This document shows positions 57,584-64,000 of a stretch of 64,000 nucleotides of DNA, one piece after another (the stretch's first letter is position 1; each line of letters starts with the position of its first letter). The stretch is from NCBI RefSeq assembly GCF_965223525.1, contig NZ_OZ245005.1, forward strand, positions 620,001 through 684,000, given 5' to 3'. Source of the DNA: Leptofilum sp965223525 (GTDB lineage Bacteria; Chloroflexota; Anaerolineae; Promineifilales; Promineifilaceae). A program made the translations under genes and the position numbers. The notes under the pieces were generated by a model. That model was not told the DNA's origin. It searched no databases and saw only the letters and a list, made by a program, of their open reading frames with translations.

Positions 57584-58966
57584 ATGAGTGACGACACAAA
57601 ACGCCCCGCAGGCATGACTGGCTTTACCGTTGTCTGGGTTGGTCAATTGGTTTCCCTGCTGGGCACCAGCATGACCAATTTCGCCCTCACCATTTGGGCA
57701 TTTGAGCAAACAGGCCGCGCCACCGACCTGGCGCTCATCGGCTTCTTCTTCCTGGTGCCGCTGCTTGTTGTTAGCCCCATGGCCGGTGCCATTGTAGACC
57801 GCAACGACCGCAAGCTGATGATGATGGTGAGCGATTTGGCCTCTGGTGTCGTCACCATCATCGTGCTCATTTTGTTTGCCACAGGAACGCTACAAGTGTG
57901 GCATCTGTACATCACTGCCGCCATTTCCGGCACCTTCCAAACCTTTCAATGGCCTGCCTACTCCGCCGCCATCAGCACCATGCTGCCCAAAAAGCAGTAC
58001 GCCCGCGCCAACGGCATGATCTCACTGGCAGAATCTGGCTCTGGTATTTTTGCCCCGGTTTTAGCGGGCGCGCTGCTCAGTTTTTTCGGCATGAACGCCA
58101 TTTTCGCCATAGACATCATCACCTTCACCGTCGCTATCGGGGCTCTGCTGGTGGTGCATATTCCCAACCCCAAACAAACCGAGGCGGGCAAAGAGAGCCA
58201 GGGCAGCCTGTGGCAAGAATCTGCCTATGGCTTCCGCTACATTCTGACCCGCCCCAGCCTGCTGGGATTGCAACTCCTCTTTTTTGGCGCCAACTTCATG
58301 GTGTCGCTGGGATTCACCGTTTTTGCCCCGATGATTTTGGCGCGCACTGGCAACAATGAGCTGATCTTCGGCTCGGTGCAGTCCGCCTCGGCCATTGGGG
58401 GCGTGGTGGGTGGCTTGGTGATGAGTGCCTGGGGCGGCCCCAAGCGGCTGGTGCATGGCGTGGTGATTGGCTGGGTCATTTCTGGCGTGGCTCAGGCGAT
58501 TTTTGGCGCAGGGCAAATTTTGCCGATTTGGTTGGTAATGGGCTTCATCATGTCTGCACTGGTACCGCTCATCAACGGCTCGAACCAGGCCATCTGGCAA
58601 GCAAAGGTGGCCCCAGACGTGCAGGGGCGCGTTTTTGCCATTCGCCGTCTCATCGCCTGGGTGTCGGCCCCGGTGGCACAGCTCATCGCTGGCCCCCTGG
58701 CCGATTTTGTAATGGAGCCGGCCATGCAGGAAGGGGGTGCGTTGGCAGGCACCTTTGGCTGGCTGGTCGGCACGGGCAGCGGTGCAGGCATGGGGTTGAT
58801 GATGGTCTTCTCTGGCGTGATGGCCAGCCTCGTGGTGTTAGCAGCGTTTTCGTTCAATGTCGTCCGCAATGCGGAAGATTTGCTGCCCGACCATGAGCAA
58901 ATGGCACCGGAGGAGCCTGAGGGCAGCGCCGAGCCTGCTGAAAATCCACAAATTGAAGCTGCCTAG
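57584..58966 (+). CDS. MFS exporter (DHA3 family), second copy
   Basis: 460 residues, 12 helices, clearly related to the exporter at 54510: MTGFTVVWVGQLVSLLGTSMTNFALTIWAFEQTGRATDLALI, then MAGAIVDRNDRKLMMMVSDL (motif A). A charged C-terminal tail (MAPEEPEGSAEPAENPQ) is cytoplasmic. The two exporters flank the serine hydrolase gene and probably arose by duplication. It has no ACGGCCGT although its neighbours do. The substrate is unknown. Confidence 0.9.
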   Translation: MSDDTKRPAGMTGFTVVWVGQLVSLLGTSMTNFALTIWAFEQTGRATDLALIGFFFLVPLLVVSPMAGAIVDRNDRKLMMMVSDLASGVVTIIVLILFATGTLQVWHLYITAAISGTFQTFQWPAYSAAISTMLPKKQYARANGMISLAESGSGIFAPVLAGALLSFFGMNAIFAIDIITFTVAIGALLVVHIPNPKQTEAGKESQGSLWQESAYGFRYILTRPSLLGLQLLFFGANFMVSLGFTVFAPMILARTGNNELIFGSVQSASAIGGVVGGLVMSAWGGPKRLVHGVVIGWVISGVAQAIFGAGQILPIWLVMGFIMSALVPLINGSNQAIWQAKVAPDVQGRVFAIRRLIAWVSAPVAQLIAGPLADFVMEPAMQEGGALAGTFGWLVGTGSGAGMGLMMVFSGVMASLVVLAAFSFNVVRNAEDLLPDHEQMAPEEPEGSAEPAENPQIEAA

Positions 58967-58982
58967 ATGAAGGATGAACCGT

Positions 58983-59035
58983 GTATTACGTAGTGCGTAT
59001 TGCGTAAGAAAAACGGAATACGTAACACGCAATAT
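58983..59035. repeat. ATTACGTAGTGCGTATTGCG inverted repeat
   Basis: ATTACGTAGTGCGTATTGCG faces GGAATACGTAACACGCAATA. The units match the CACGCAATACG family at 13384 and 16421. It lies in the gap before the ART-like gene. Confidence 0.6.
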
Positions 59036-59058
59036 ATTATGAAGGAGAGCCTAAAAAA

Positions 59059-60231
59059 ATGCTGCAAACATACGAAGGGTATTACAGTTTAGACACATTT
59101 TTGCTGGATGTGCGGGTGCGAAACGGCCGTCTCACCAGTGCTGCACCAGGCGTGCCGGAAGGGTATGAAATGATATTGGAACCCACTGGGGAGCCTCATG
59201 CTTTTACCCTCGTTCGAGGACCGATGGCTGACGCACCCGTTGTTTTCAATTTCGATGACGGCGGTAAATTGACTAGCGTCACAGTTGGGGGTGATTTTGA
59301 ACTGGCTTACAGCAACTCGCCGCCACCCAAACCTGATTACCCAACGGGGCAAGGGTTGCTGCCCCCCGAAATGCAGTTGGATGCTGGCAAGGAAGCTGAT
59401 TTTGCTGCGCTGCTGGATGAAGTTTTGGGAGGAAACGGCCGTATCCTCACCTACACGCTCCCCTACCCCAAACATGAATTTCTGCGCTACCTGGCCGCGC
59501 AGGAAAAGTTCATCTTCCACGGCTCCGCCAAACCCGACATCGAGGAATTTAGCACCCGCCGCACCTCGATGGAGCTAAAAGACAGGAGCGGGCGCGGCAA
59601 CGTGCAGGGCATCTACGGCACCCACGATGGCCTTTGGCCCCTCTTTTTTGCCGTGGTCAACCGCAGCAAGCTCCCTGGCTCCATTCGCAACGGCGTGCAA
59701 TATTTCCAAAACGACGCTGGTGATGAAATTGGTGTGTACAACTTTTCCATCAATCAAGAGTGGTTAGATAAAGAGCCCTGGCACAGCGGCACGCTGTACG
59801 TGCTGCCGCGTGAAACATTCCGCCGCATGCCCTTGTCGGCAGCAGGTGGCCTCTCCAACGAATGGGTCAGCGAAGTGCCTGTGAAGCCGCTGGTGCGTAT
59901 CCCCATCTCGCCAGAAGATTTTCCTTTTTTGGATCAGGTTGGTGGACACGATGATTCTGAGTTGATCAATCTAGGCGCACTGGGCAAGCAAATTACCGAG
60001 GCCACAACTAACGCAGACTTAGGTGAGGATTGCCTGAAAATGAAGCTGGATTACACCGCAGAACTGGGTGAAACCATTTTGCAATACATTCCGTTGGCGC
60101 AGAAATATATTCCCACCGCTCGGTTTGTGCTGCGGTTCGAGCCTGAATCAGACGTCTGGCTAGAGATGAGCGGGCCACCCGCCGTGATGCAGGTGATGCG
60201 CGATCGGGTTGAGAAGCATCTCAATGACTAA
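59059..60231 (+). CDS. Unknown protein: DUF3471-like barrel plus possible ADP-ribosyltransferase-like domain
   Basis: 390 residues, cytoplasmic. GAAGGAGAG precedes the ATG by about 12 bases. Residues 1-90 (LQTYEGYYSLDTFLLDVRVRNGRLTSAAPG) resemble the small barrel appended to serine hydrolases (DUF3471). Residues about 150-270 show KFIFHGSAKPDIEEFSTRR, NVQGIYGTHDGLWPLFFAVVNR and GTLYVLPRETFRRM. These are reminiscent of the HGS...Y-x-T...FA pattern of ADP-ribosyltransferase folds. The match is weak and no NAD-binding Glu is certain. It lies downstream of the serine hydrolase and the second MFS exporter. Confidence 0.55.
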   Translation: MLQTYEGYYSLDTFLLDVRVRNGRLTSAAPGVPEGYEMILEPTGEPHAFTLVRGPMADAPVVFNFDDGGKLTSVTVGGDFELAYSNSPPPKPDYPTGQGLLPPEMQLDAGKEADFAALLDEVLGGNGRILTYTLPYPKHEFLRYLAAQEKFIFHGSAKPDIEEFSTRRTSMELKDRSGRGNVQGIYGTHDGLWPLFFAVVNRSKLPGSIRNGVQYFQNDAGDEIGVYNFSINQEWLDKEPWHSGTLYVLPRETFRRMPLSAAGGLSNEWVSEVPVKPLVRIPISPEDFPFLDQVGGHDDSELINLGALGKQITEATTNADLGEDCLKMKLDYTAELGETILQYIPLAQKYIPTARFVLRFEPESDVWLEMSGPPAVMQVMRDRVEKHLND

Positions 60232-60419
60232 CCCTTAAATTTTGCCTCTTCTTCTCAAGACGGCCGTTGCCCCATCCCCGGTGCAGCGGCCGTTTTATGT
60301 TTTATTGTGTAGAAGTTCCGCTATGTCCTTGCTCCTGGATCAAGCCTGTGGGAGATTATTAGAGTTGTTCCTTTATAAAAATTTCGGCTCATCTATGAAA
60401 TGTGTGCGAATTGCCCTTA

Positions 60420-60450
60420 TGTGACAGTCACTTCAGAAGTGACTGTCACA
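60420..60450. repeat. Perfect hairpin TGTGACAGTCACTT-CAG-AAGTGACTGTCACA
   Basis: A 14-bp stem with a 3-nt loop between converging genes. It shares the GTGACAGTCAC core with 44497. It could serve as a terminator, but no T run is attached. Confidence 0.65.
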
Positions 60451-60490
60451 TTGACGCACACTTTCTACTCATGAGCCAAAATTTCTACCC

Positions 60491-60557
60491 TGTCATACCC
60501 GCGAATGCGGGTATCCACTCTTACAATTAAATGGATTCCCGCCTGCGCGGAATGACA
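60491..60557. repeat. TGTCATACCCGCG...GCGCGGAATGACA dispersed repeat
   Basis: The two ends TGTCATACCCGCGAATGCGG and TTCCCGCCTGCGCGGAATGA are GC-rich palindromic boxes with complementary TGTCAT/ATGACA termini. This form is common in many bacterial genomes. Confidence 0.7.
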
Positions 60558-60571
60558 AGTGCAATGAGAGG

Positions 60572-61873
60572 TTAAGCTTGTGAGAGGGTGTTGATCAGCC
60601 GCTCGGCTTCGTCGAGGGCGGATTGGTAGGCGTAGGGTGGGCCGTCGCAGAAGGCGTAGTCGCGGGCGGTTTGGGCATGGGCGCGTGCCTCGCTGCGCGC
60701 GGCGGCGGTGTCACCCGCGTCCAGAGCCAGGTGGGCCAGATGGTTGTGGCAGTCGGCCAGGTCGAGGACGTAGCCGGCGCGCTGGGCAATGGTGACCGCT
60801 TGCTGGGCGTAGGCGTGTGAACGGTTTGCTTGCCCCGTAGCGCGGGCCAGGCGGGCCTGGGCTAGCAGAATGGCTGGTTCATGGTGTACCATGTTGATAG
60901 CCCGGCAGCGGCGCAGCGCTTCGTCGAGGCGGGTTTGGCTTTCTGGATAGTTACCCTGTGCCAGCGCCGCACAGCCCAGCAGCCAATGTGCCCGCACGTA
61001 ATCCCGCTCAACTGGATAGCTGGTGCGGGCAGTTTCGTCGGCGAGGCGCAGTGCTTCCTGGGCTGCGGGCTGCGCCGCCACACCATCTCCTTGCAGCAAG
61101 GCGGAAAGTGCCCGGTAAGCCCAATCAAGACATAAACCTTGATAATCGTCTGTTGAATCCCAGCAAGCAGTAGACAAATCCAGTTCAGCAGCGGAATTGG
61201 CCCAATCGCCGCAGGTGGCTAGCAAACGGCCGTATGCCTGATGCCCCACCGCCTCCCAAAAGCGATCTTCAATTTCCTGGCAGAGCGCAATGCTGCGGCG
61301 CAGGTTGTCGGCCGCCGCCGCCAGCGCGCCAATTTTTGTTTGATCGTCTGCCAGATCGCCGAGGCCAACGGCAGTACTCTTTTTGTCGCCCTGTTTCTCG
61401 TAAATGTCAACGGCTTGTTGGCAAAGCGGAACGGCCGCTTCCGGCTGTCCCGCCGCACTATAACTAATGGCTAGCAAATTCAGCGTCCACGCCTGGTCAC
61501 CTTCCTTATTCAAACGCGACGGCTTAGCCTCCCCATCGGGAAACAAAGCCCGCAGCAACTCAATCACTTTTTGATACGCACCCAATTGAAAATACAACGG
61601 GTTTGCCAGCCGGTCGCGGAAAAGGACGACGGCTTCATCGTACCGTTCGGCGCGGGTCAGGTGGTGGTACAGCTCAATTGTTGGTGCCAGGTCGCCCAGG
61701 CTATTTATCTTTTGTAGCTTGGGCACGGCTTCAAAATAAACAATCAGTTGCATATGGACGGCTACGCGGTCAGCCAGACGCTCGTAGGCGCGCTGCAAGA
61801 TATGCTGCCGCCGGCCCAGCAGGTCGTGGGTGGGGTCGTAGTTGGCCACGGCGCAGGTCGTTGGGGGCCACAA
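60572..61873 (-). CDS. TPR region of a STAND NTPase (downstream part of a frameshifted gene)
   Basis: The frame encodes about 430 residues of tetratricopeptide-like helices (YDEAVVLFRDRLANPLYFQLGAYQKVIELLRALF, AGQPEAAVPLCQQAVDIYEKQGDKKSTAVGLGDLA, ATGQANRSHAYAQQAVTIAQRAGYVLDLADCHNHLAHLAL). Its apparent ATG (MWPPTTCAV) is only the out-of-frame reading of the NTPase C-terminus. True continuity begins at ANYDPTHDLLGRRQHIL near 61848. It is therefore the sensor half of the protein that starts at 62819, shifted by one base near 61850. In the intact form the TPR would sense a trigger and the NTPase would signal. Confidence 0.75.
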   Translation of the reverse strand: MWPPTTCAVANYDPTHDLLGRRQHILQRAYERLADRVAVHMQLIVYFEAVPKLQKINSLGDLAPTIELYHHLTRAERYDEAVVLFRDRLANPLYFQLGAYQKVIELLRALFPDGEAKPSRLNKEGDQAWTLNLLAISYSAAGQPEAAVPLCQQAVDIYEKQGDKKSTAVGLGDLADDQTKIGALAAAADNLRRSIALCQEIEDRFWEAVGHQAYGRLLATCGDWANSAAELDLSTACWDSTDDYQGLCLDWAYRALSALLQGDGVAAQPAAQEALRLADETARTSYPVERDYVRAHWLLGCAALAQGNYPESQTRLDEALRRCRAINMVHHEPAILLAQARLARATGQANRSHAYAQQAVTIAQRAGYVLDLADCHNHLAHLALDAGDTAAARSEARAHAQTARDYAFCDGPPYAYQSALDEAERLINTLSQA

Positions 61874-62819
61874 AATCGTGAGCGGCGGTCCCGGCCAGCA
61901 GGGCCATGCAAAAGGGGTGGTACTCCAGCGGTTCGCAAACCACCTTCACCTCGGCCGGTGTCGTCTGGATGCCCCATTCGCTGAAAAAGCGCACGGCGTC
62001 GTCCGGGTCCAGCCCGGTCAAATCGCGACGGCCAATGCGGCTGGGCAGCCTGTTGCCCCGCCCCAAAAGCTCTTGCGGCATCAGGCGGGTGGTCATCAAC
62101 GTTTTGCTGCCGTTGGTCAGTTGGGACAACCCCAGCAGCAGTTCGCCAGCAACGGGATCGACACATTCAAGCGCCCGCTGCACCTGTTGTTCTTCATCCC
62201 CTTGGTAGGCGGCGTTCATCCCGCTGTAGGCCCGCAGCAGTCGCTCCGCCCCATCCAAAACGATGAGGGCAGGCACGGCGGCCAATCGTTCCAGCAATCG
62301 GTTAAGCTGCACCCGCTTGCTGCCCAGTTCTTGCGGCTTCTCGCCCAAAAACTGAAGCACGTCGGTCAGAAAGGTGTCTACCTGCCCCGTCTCATAAAAG
62401 CCGTGCCAGATGATGAGCTTAAACGGCTGCTCGGCCCGCGCTTTAACCGTTTCCAGCCAATGCCAGGTCAGGGCGCTTTTGCCCGTGCCGCCCAGGGCGA
62501 CGATGACAAACATGGGGCGGCTGGCATCGGCCTGCCAATCGTCCAGCTCTTGCAGTTCCTTTTTCCGACCTACAAATTGGCTGGCGAGATTGTAACGGCC
62601 GTGTTCGTAGACACGCACGCTTTCTTGAGTTTCGGGGTCAGCAGCGGGTTGGTTCGGGGCGGGATAGTTTATGTTAAAGGTAATCTTGTCACCCTCAAAT
62701 TTATCGCCGCCAACCTTATCCCCGACCATATAATCCCCTTCCGTGTGAGTGGAAGGGGCCGGGTCGGCCTGTCCGCTGCTTGTTTGGCGTGATGGGTCTG
62801 GTTTTTGCGATTCATTCAT
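61770..62819 (-). CDS. STAND/NB-ARC-like NTPase (upstream part of a frameshifted gene)
   Basis: 349 residues. N-terminal GDK repeats (YMVGDKVGGDKFEGDKITFNI), a short repeated beta motif common in conflict-system STAND proteins. Then NTPase: Walker A in VALGGTGKSALTWHWLE, Walker B in ALIVLDGAERLL, sensor 1 in KTLMTTRLMPQELLG and an LTGLDPDDAVRFF helical region. After HDFVAPNDLR the frame turns into RGQLRPHPRPAGPAAAYLAA, an out-of-frame reading of the TPR segment. A one-base gain or a two-base loss near 61850 explains it. It is either a decayed gene or an assembly error. The restored protein would have about 745 residues. Confidence 0.78.
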   Translation of the reverse strand: MNESQKPDPSRQTSSGQADPAPSTHTEGDYMVGDKVGGDKFEGDKITFNINYPAPNQPAADPETQESVRVYEHGRYNLASQFVGRKKELQELDDWQADASRPMFVIVALGGTGKSALTWHWLETVKARAEQPFKLIIWHGFYETGQVDTFLTDVLQFLGEKPQELGSKRVQLNRLLERLAAVPALIVLDGAERLLRAYSGMNAAYQGDEEQQVQRALECVDPVAGELLLGLSQLTNGSKTLMTTRLMPQELLGRGNRLPSRIGRRDLTGLDPDDAVRFFSEWGIQTTPAEVKVVCEPLEYHPFCMALLAGTAAHDFVAPNDLRRGQLRPHPRPAGPAAAYLAARLRASG

Positions 62820-62865
62820 GCTGCTGGTTCCCTGAAATTGGCGATTGGCACAGGATAACGATGAC

Positions 62866-62967
62866 AGAACTTATGCAATGAAGACTACAAAAGTCTCGTT
62901 CTCTCTGGAATTTACCTCATGAGTCTCAAGACTTTTGTAGTCTAGTTAGGGCAGATGCGTAAGTCCT
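62866..62967. mobile_element. MITE-like element, AGAACTTATGCA...TGCGTAAGTCCT ends
   Basis: Terminal inverted repeats resemble the ends of the element at 47498. Inside is a 15-bp perfect inverted repeat, AGACTACAAAAGTCT (62882) and AGACTTTTGTAGTCT (62929). It carries no gene. Confidence 0.6.
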
Positions 62968-63063
62968 AGATGATTTACATTGTAGCCAGAACAGGCGCAA
63001 ACTTCAATGCAGCATCGAGTATCCGTTTTGTGCAGACCCTAAACTGCTTATAGAATTTGGACT

Positions 63064-63840
63064 ATGAAAAGCAAACCTTTTATTTTCGGGCTGCTGGCTA
63101 TTCTCCTGGCAAGCTGCGGCCCAAATCGCCCCACCGCCGCCCCTAAGGAAATCACCGTTTTTGCCGCCGCATCGCTCACCGATGCCTTCAACGAGCTAGC
63201 AGAAACGTTTGAAGCACAGCATGACGGGGTGCGGATATTGCTAAACTTTGCCGGATCGTCCCAACTGGCGGCACAGCTACGAGAGGGCGCGGTGGCAGAC
63301 CTGTTTGCTTCGGCCAATCCGGCCCAAATGCAAACTGCGGTAGAGGCGGGGCGCATTGCGGCGGGCAGCGAGACGCTATTTGTTGCCAACCAACTTACCC
63401 TGATCGTCCCGGTTGACAATCCGGCGGGCATTGTTGCCCTCGAAGATTTAGCCCAGCCCGGTGTGCAGCTCATTCTGGCAGTGGAGGGCGTGCCGGTGCG
63501 CCAATACAGCGACGAGATTATCGCCAGCCTACCCGCCGAACTTCAGCCGAAAATTTATGCGAATCTGGTTTCTGAGGAAGATAATGTGCGCCAGATTGTG
63601 GCCAAAATTGCGCTCGGCGAAGCGGATGCGGGTCTCGTTTACACGTCGGACGTGACACCGGATATTGCCAGCCAGGTGCAGCAAATTCCTATCTCAGCGG
63701 CGCAAAACGTGGTTGCCAGCTACTTAATCGCCCCGCTGGCGGACGCGCCCTCGCCTGAATTGGCGCAAGCGTTTATAGTCTTTGTTCTCAGTGATGAAGG
63801 ACAAGCCATCCTGGGCAAGTGGGGCTTTGACCCGCCGTGA
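63064..63840 (+). CDS. modA: Molybdate ABC transporter substrate-binding lipoprotein ModA
   Basis: 258 residues. A signal peptide with lipobox (LLASC, Cys at residue 18) anchors it outside the membrane. Mature features: ITVFAAASLTDAFNELAETFEAQHDGVRILLNFAGSSQLAAQL with the two Ser/Ala-Ser anion-binding loops, ADLFASANPAQM, KIALGEADAGLVYTSDV and a C-terminal FIVFVLSDEGQAILGKWGF. This is the ModA pattern for molybdate or tungstate. modB and modC would be expected downstream, outside the window. It provides molybdenum for the enzyme at 15354. Confidence 0.93.
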   Translation: MKSKPFIFGLLAILLASCGPNRPTAAPKEITVFAAASLTDAFNELAETFEAQHDGVRILLNFAGSSQLAAQLREGAVADLFASANPAQMQTAVEAGRIAAGSETLFVANQLTLIVPVDNPAGIVALEDLAQPGVQLILAVEGVPVRQYSDEIIASLPAELQPKIYANLVSEEDNVRQIVAKIALGEADAGLVYTSDVTPDIASQVQQIPISAAQNVVASYLIAPLADAPSPELAQAFIVFVLSDEGQAILGKWGFDPP

Positions 63841-63917
63841 CTGAACTAGCTTGTGCTCAAGGGGCATACTCCCGTGTCTACCCTGATTTGGGCGACCACG
63901 GGGAGTCGCCCCTACTA
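63841..63917. repeat. GGGGCGACTCCCC-type inverted repeat after modA
   Basis: GGGCGACCACGGGGAGTCGCCC can fold into a short GC-rich hairpin. It may end modA transcription, which would leave any modBC with their own promoter. Confidence 0.4.
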
Positions 63918-64000
63918 AACAGGACTTACGCAGTTGCTCCGGCCGGTCTCCTGACCGAGCCGACTAGGTGGCACGGCGAGACGCTGGCCACAGCCCGAAA
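63918..64000. mobile_element. MITE-like element, second copy (cut by window end)
   Basis: AACAGGACTTACGCAGTTGC onward matches 47498-47580 at about 90% identity over 83 bp. The right end lies beyond the window. Confidence 0.65.

Larger units (their letters stand above)
60232..60571. other. Intergenic region, 340 bp, filled with repeats
   Basis: It contains an ACGGCCGT site, the GTGACAGTCACTT hairpin and the TGTCATACCCGCG repeat. No gene is visible. Confidence 0.7.

Noticed and set aside
61845..61860. Programmed ribosomal frameshift in the STAND gene
   Set aside because: No slippery heptamer or stimulatory hairpin is apparent at the junction; mutation or sequencing error is simpler.
61842..62792. 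316-residue plus-strand frame
   Set aside because: Antisense to the STAND NTPase, whose Walker motifs fix the minus strand.
1..64000. tRNA or rRNA genes
   Set aside because: No T-arm or anticodon-arm pattern or rRNA core sequence was noticed by reading; a covariance-model search would be needed to exclude them firmly.

Overview
The window looks like a chromosomal segment of a filamentous or free-living Chloroflexota bacterium (Anaerolineae/Ardenticatenia-like). This is inferred from gene content only: a bifunctional transaldolase/phosphoglucose isomerase, a fused E1 alpha-beta ketoacid dehydrogenase, a DUF2277 protein, membrane glycosyltransferases, and Thr/Pro-linker secreted proteins. No rRNA or tRNA gene was seen. 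The palindrome ACGGCCGT occurs about 100 times by eye in 64 kb, where about one is expected by chance. It behaves like the HIP1 palindrome of cyanobacteria. The genome also carries many short heptad-periodic dispersed repeats, several of which sit in frame inside conserved enzymes.

Layout. 1-5.8 kb: two PMT-type glycosyltransferases, a flippase-like membrane protein and a secreted Thr/Pro-linker protein. 5.8-22 kb: molybdenum and sulfur metabolism. This holds MoeA, a SulP anion transporter, a single-domain rhodanese, an acyltransferase, a two-component system, an NrfC-NrfD (SoeBC/PsrBC-like) fusion, a cytoplasmic molybdopterin oxidoreductase, a CstB-type persulfide dioxygenase/rhodanese, two half-size YeeE/TsuA sulfur transporters and a TorD-like chaperone. 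22-24 kb: an AT-rich patch with a HTH regulator, a membrane protein and a HExxH protein. 24-30.5 kb: an ABC permease, a dienelactone hydrolase-like lipoprotein, a GON-domain protein and a lone PEP/pyruvate-binding domain protein. 30.6-38.2 kb: G6PDH, Tal-Pgi and a GH63 glucosidase. 38.2-41 kb: an AT-rich accessory patch with 41-bp tandem repeats, a HNH-like gene and an attC-like hairpin. 41-47.5 kb: a glycosyltransferase, a GH39-like hydrolase, a membrane Fe-S oxidoreductase and a lipoprotein. 47.5-50.3 kb: a TIR effector and a HEAT/membrane partner. 50.3-54.3 kb: ketoacid dehydrogenase E1 and E2. 54.5-60.2 kb: two MFS exporters, a serine hydrolase and an ART-like protein. 60.5-64 kb: a frameshifted STAND NTPase-TPR gene, a MITE-like element and ModA.

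The most notable observation is the CstB-type gene. Its reading frame (18564-19991) is interrupted by a single TGA exactly where the family has a conserved cysteine (AGSxCGR, probably Cys201 of CstB). Twenty nucleotides downstream lies a stem-loop with GG in the apical loop, as in bacterial SECIS elements. This is a candidate selenoprotein, with a plain nonsense mutation or a base-call error as the alternatives. Three arrays of 7-bp direct repeats with exact 11-bp period (TCTTTAC/TCCTTAC) lie upstream of this gene, the rhodanese and the response regulator. They suggest that the local OmpR/PhoB-type two-component system controls the sulfur genes. A coherent inferred pathway is: sulfane sulfur import, persulfide oxidation to sulfite, cytoplasmic sulfite oxidation by a SoeABC-like molybdoenzyme, and sulfate export by SulP. 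MoeA, TorD and ModA would supply the molybdenum side.
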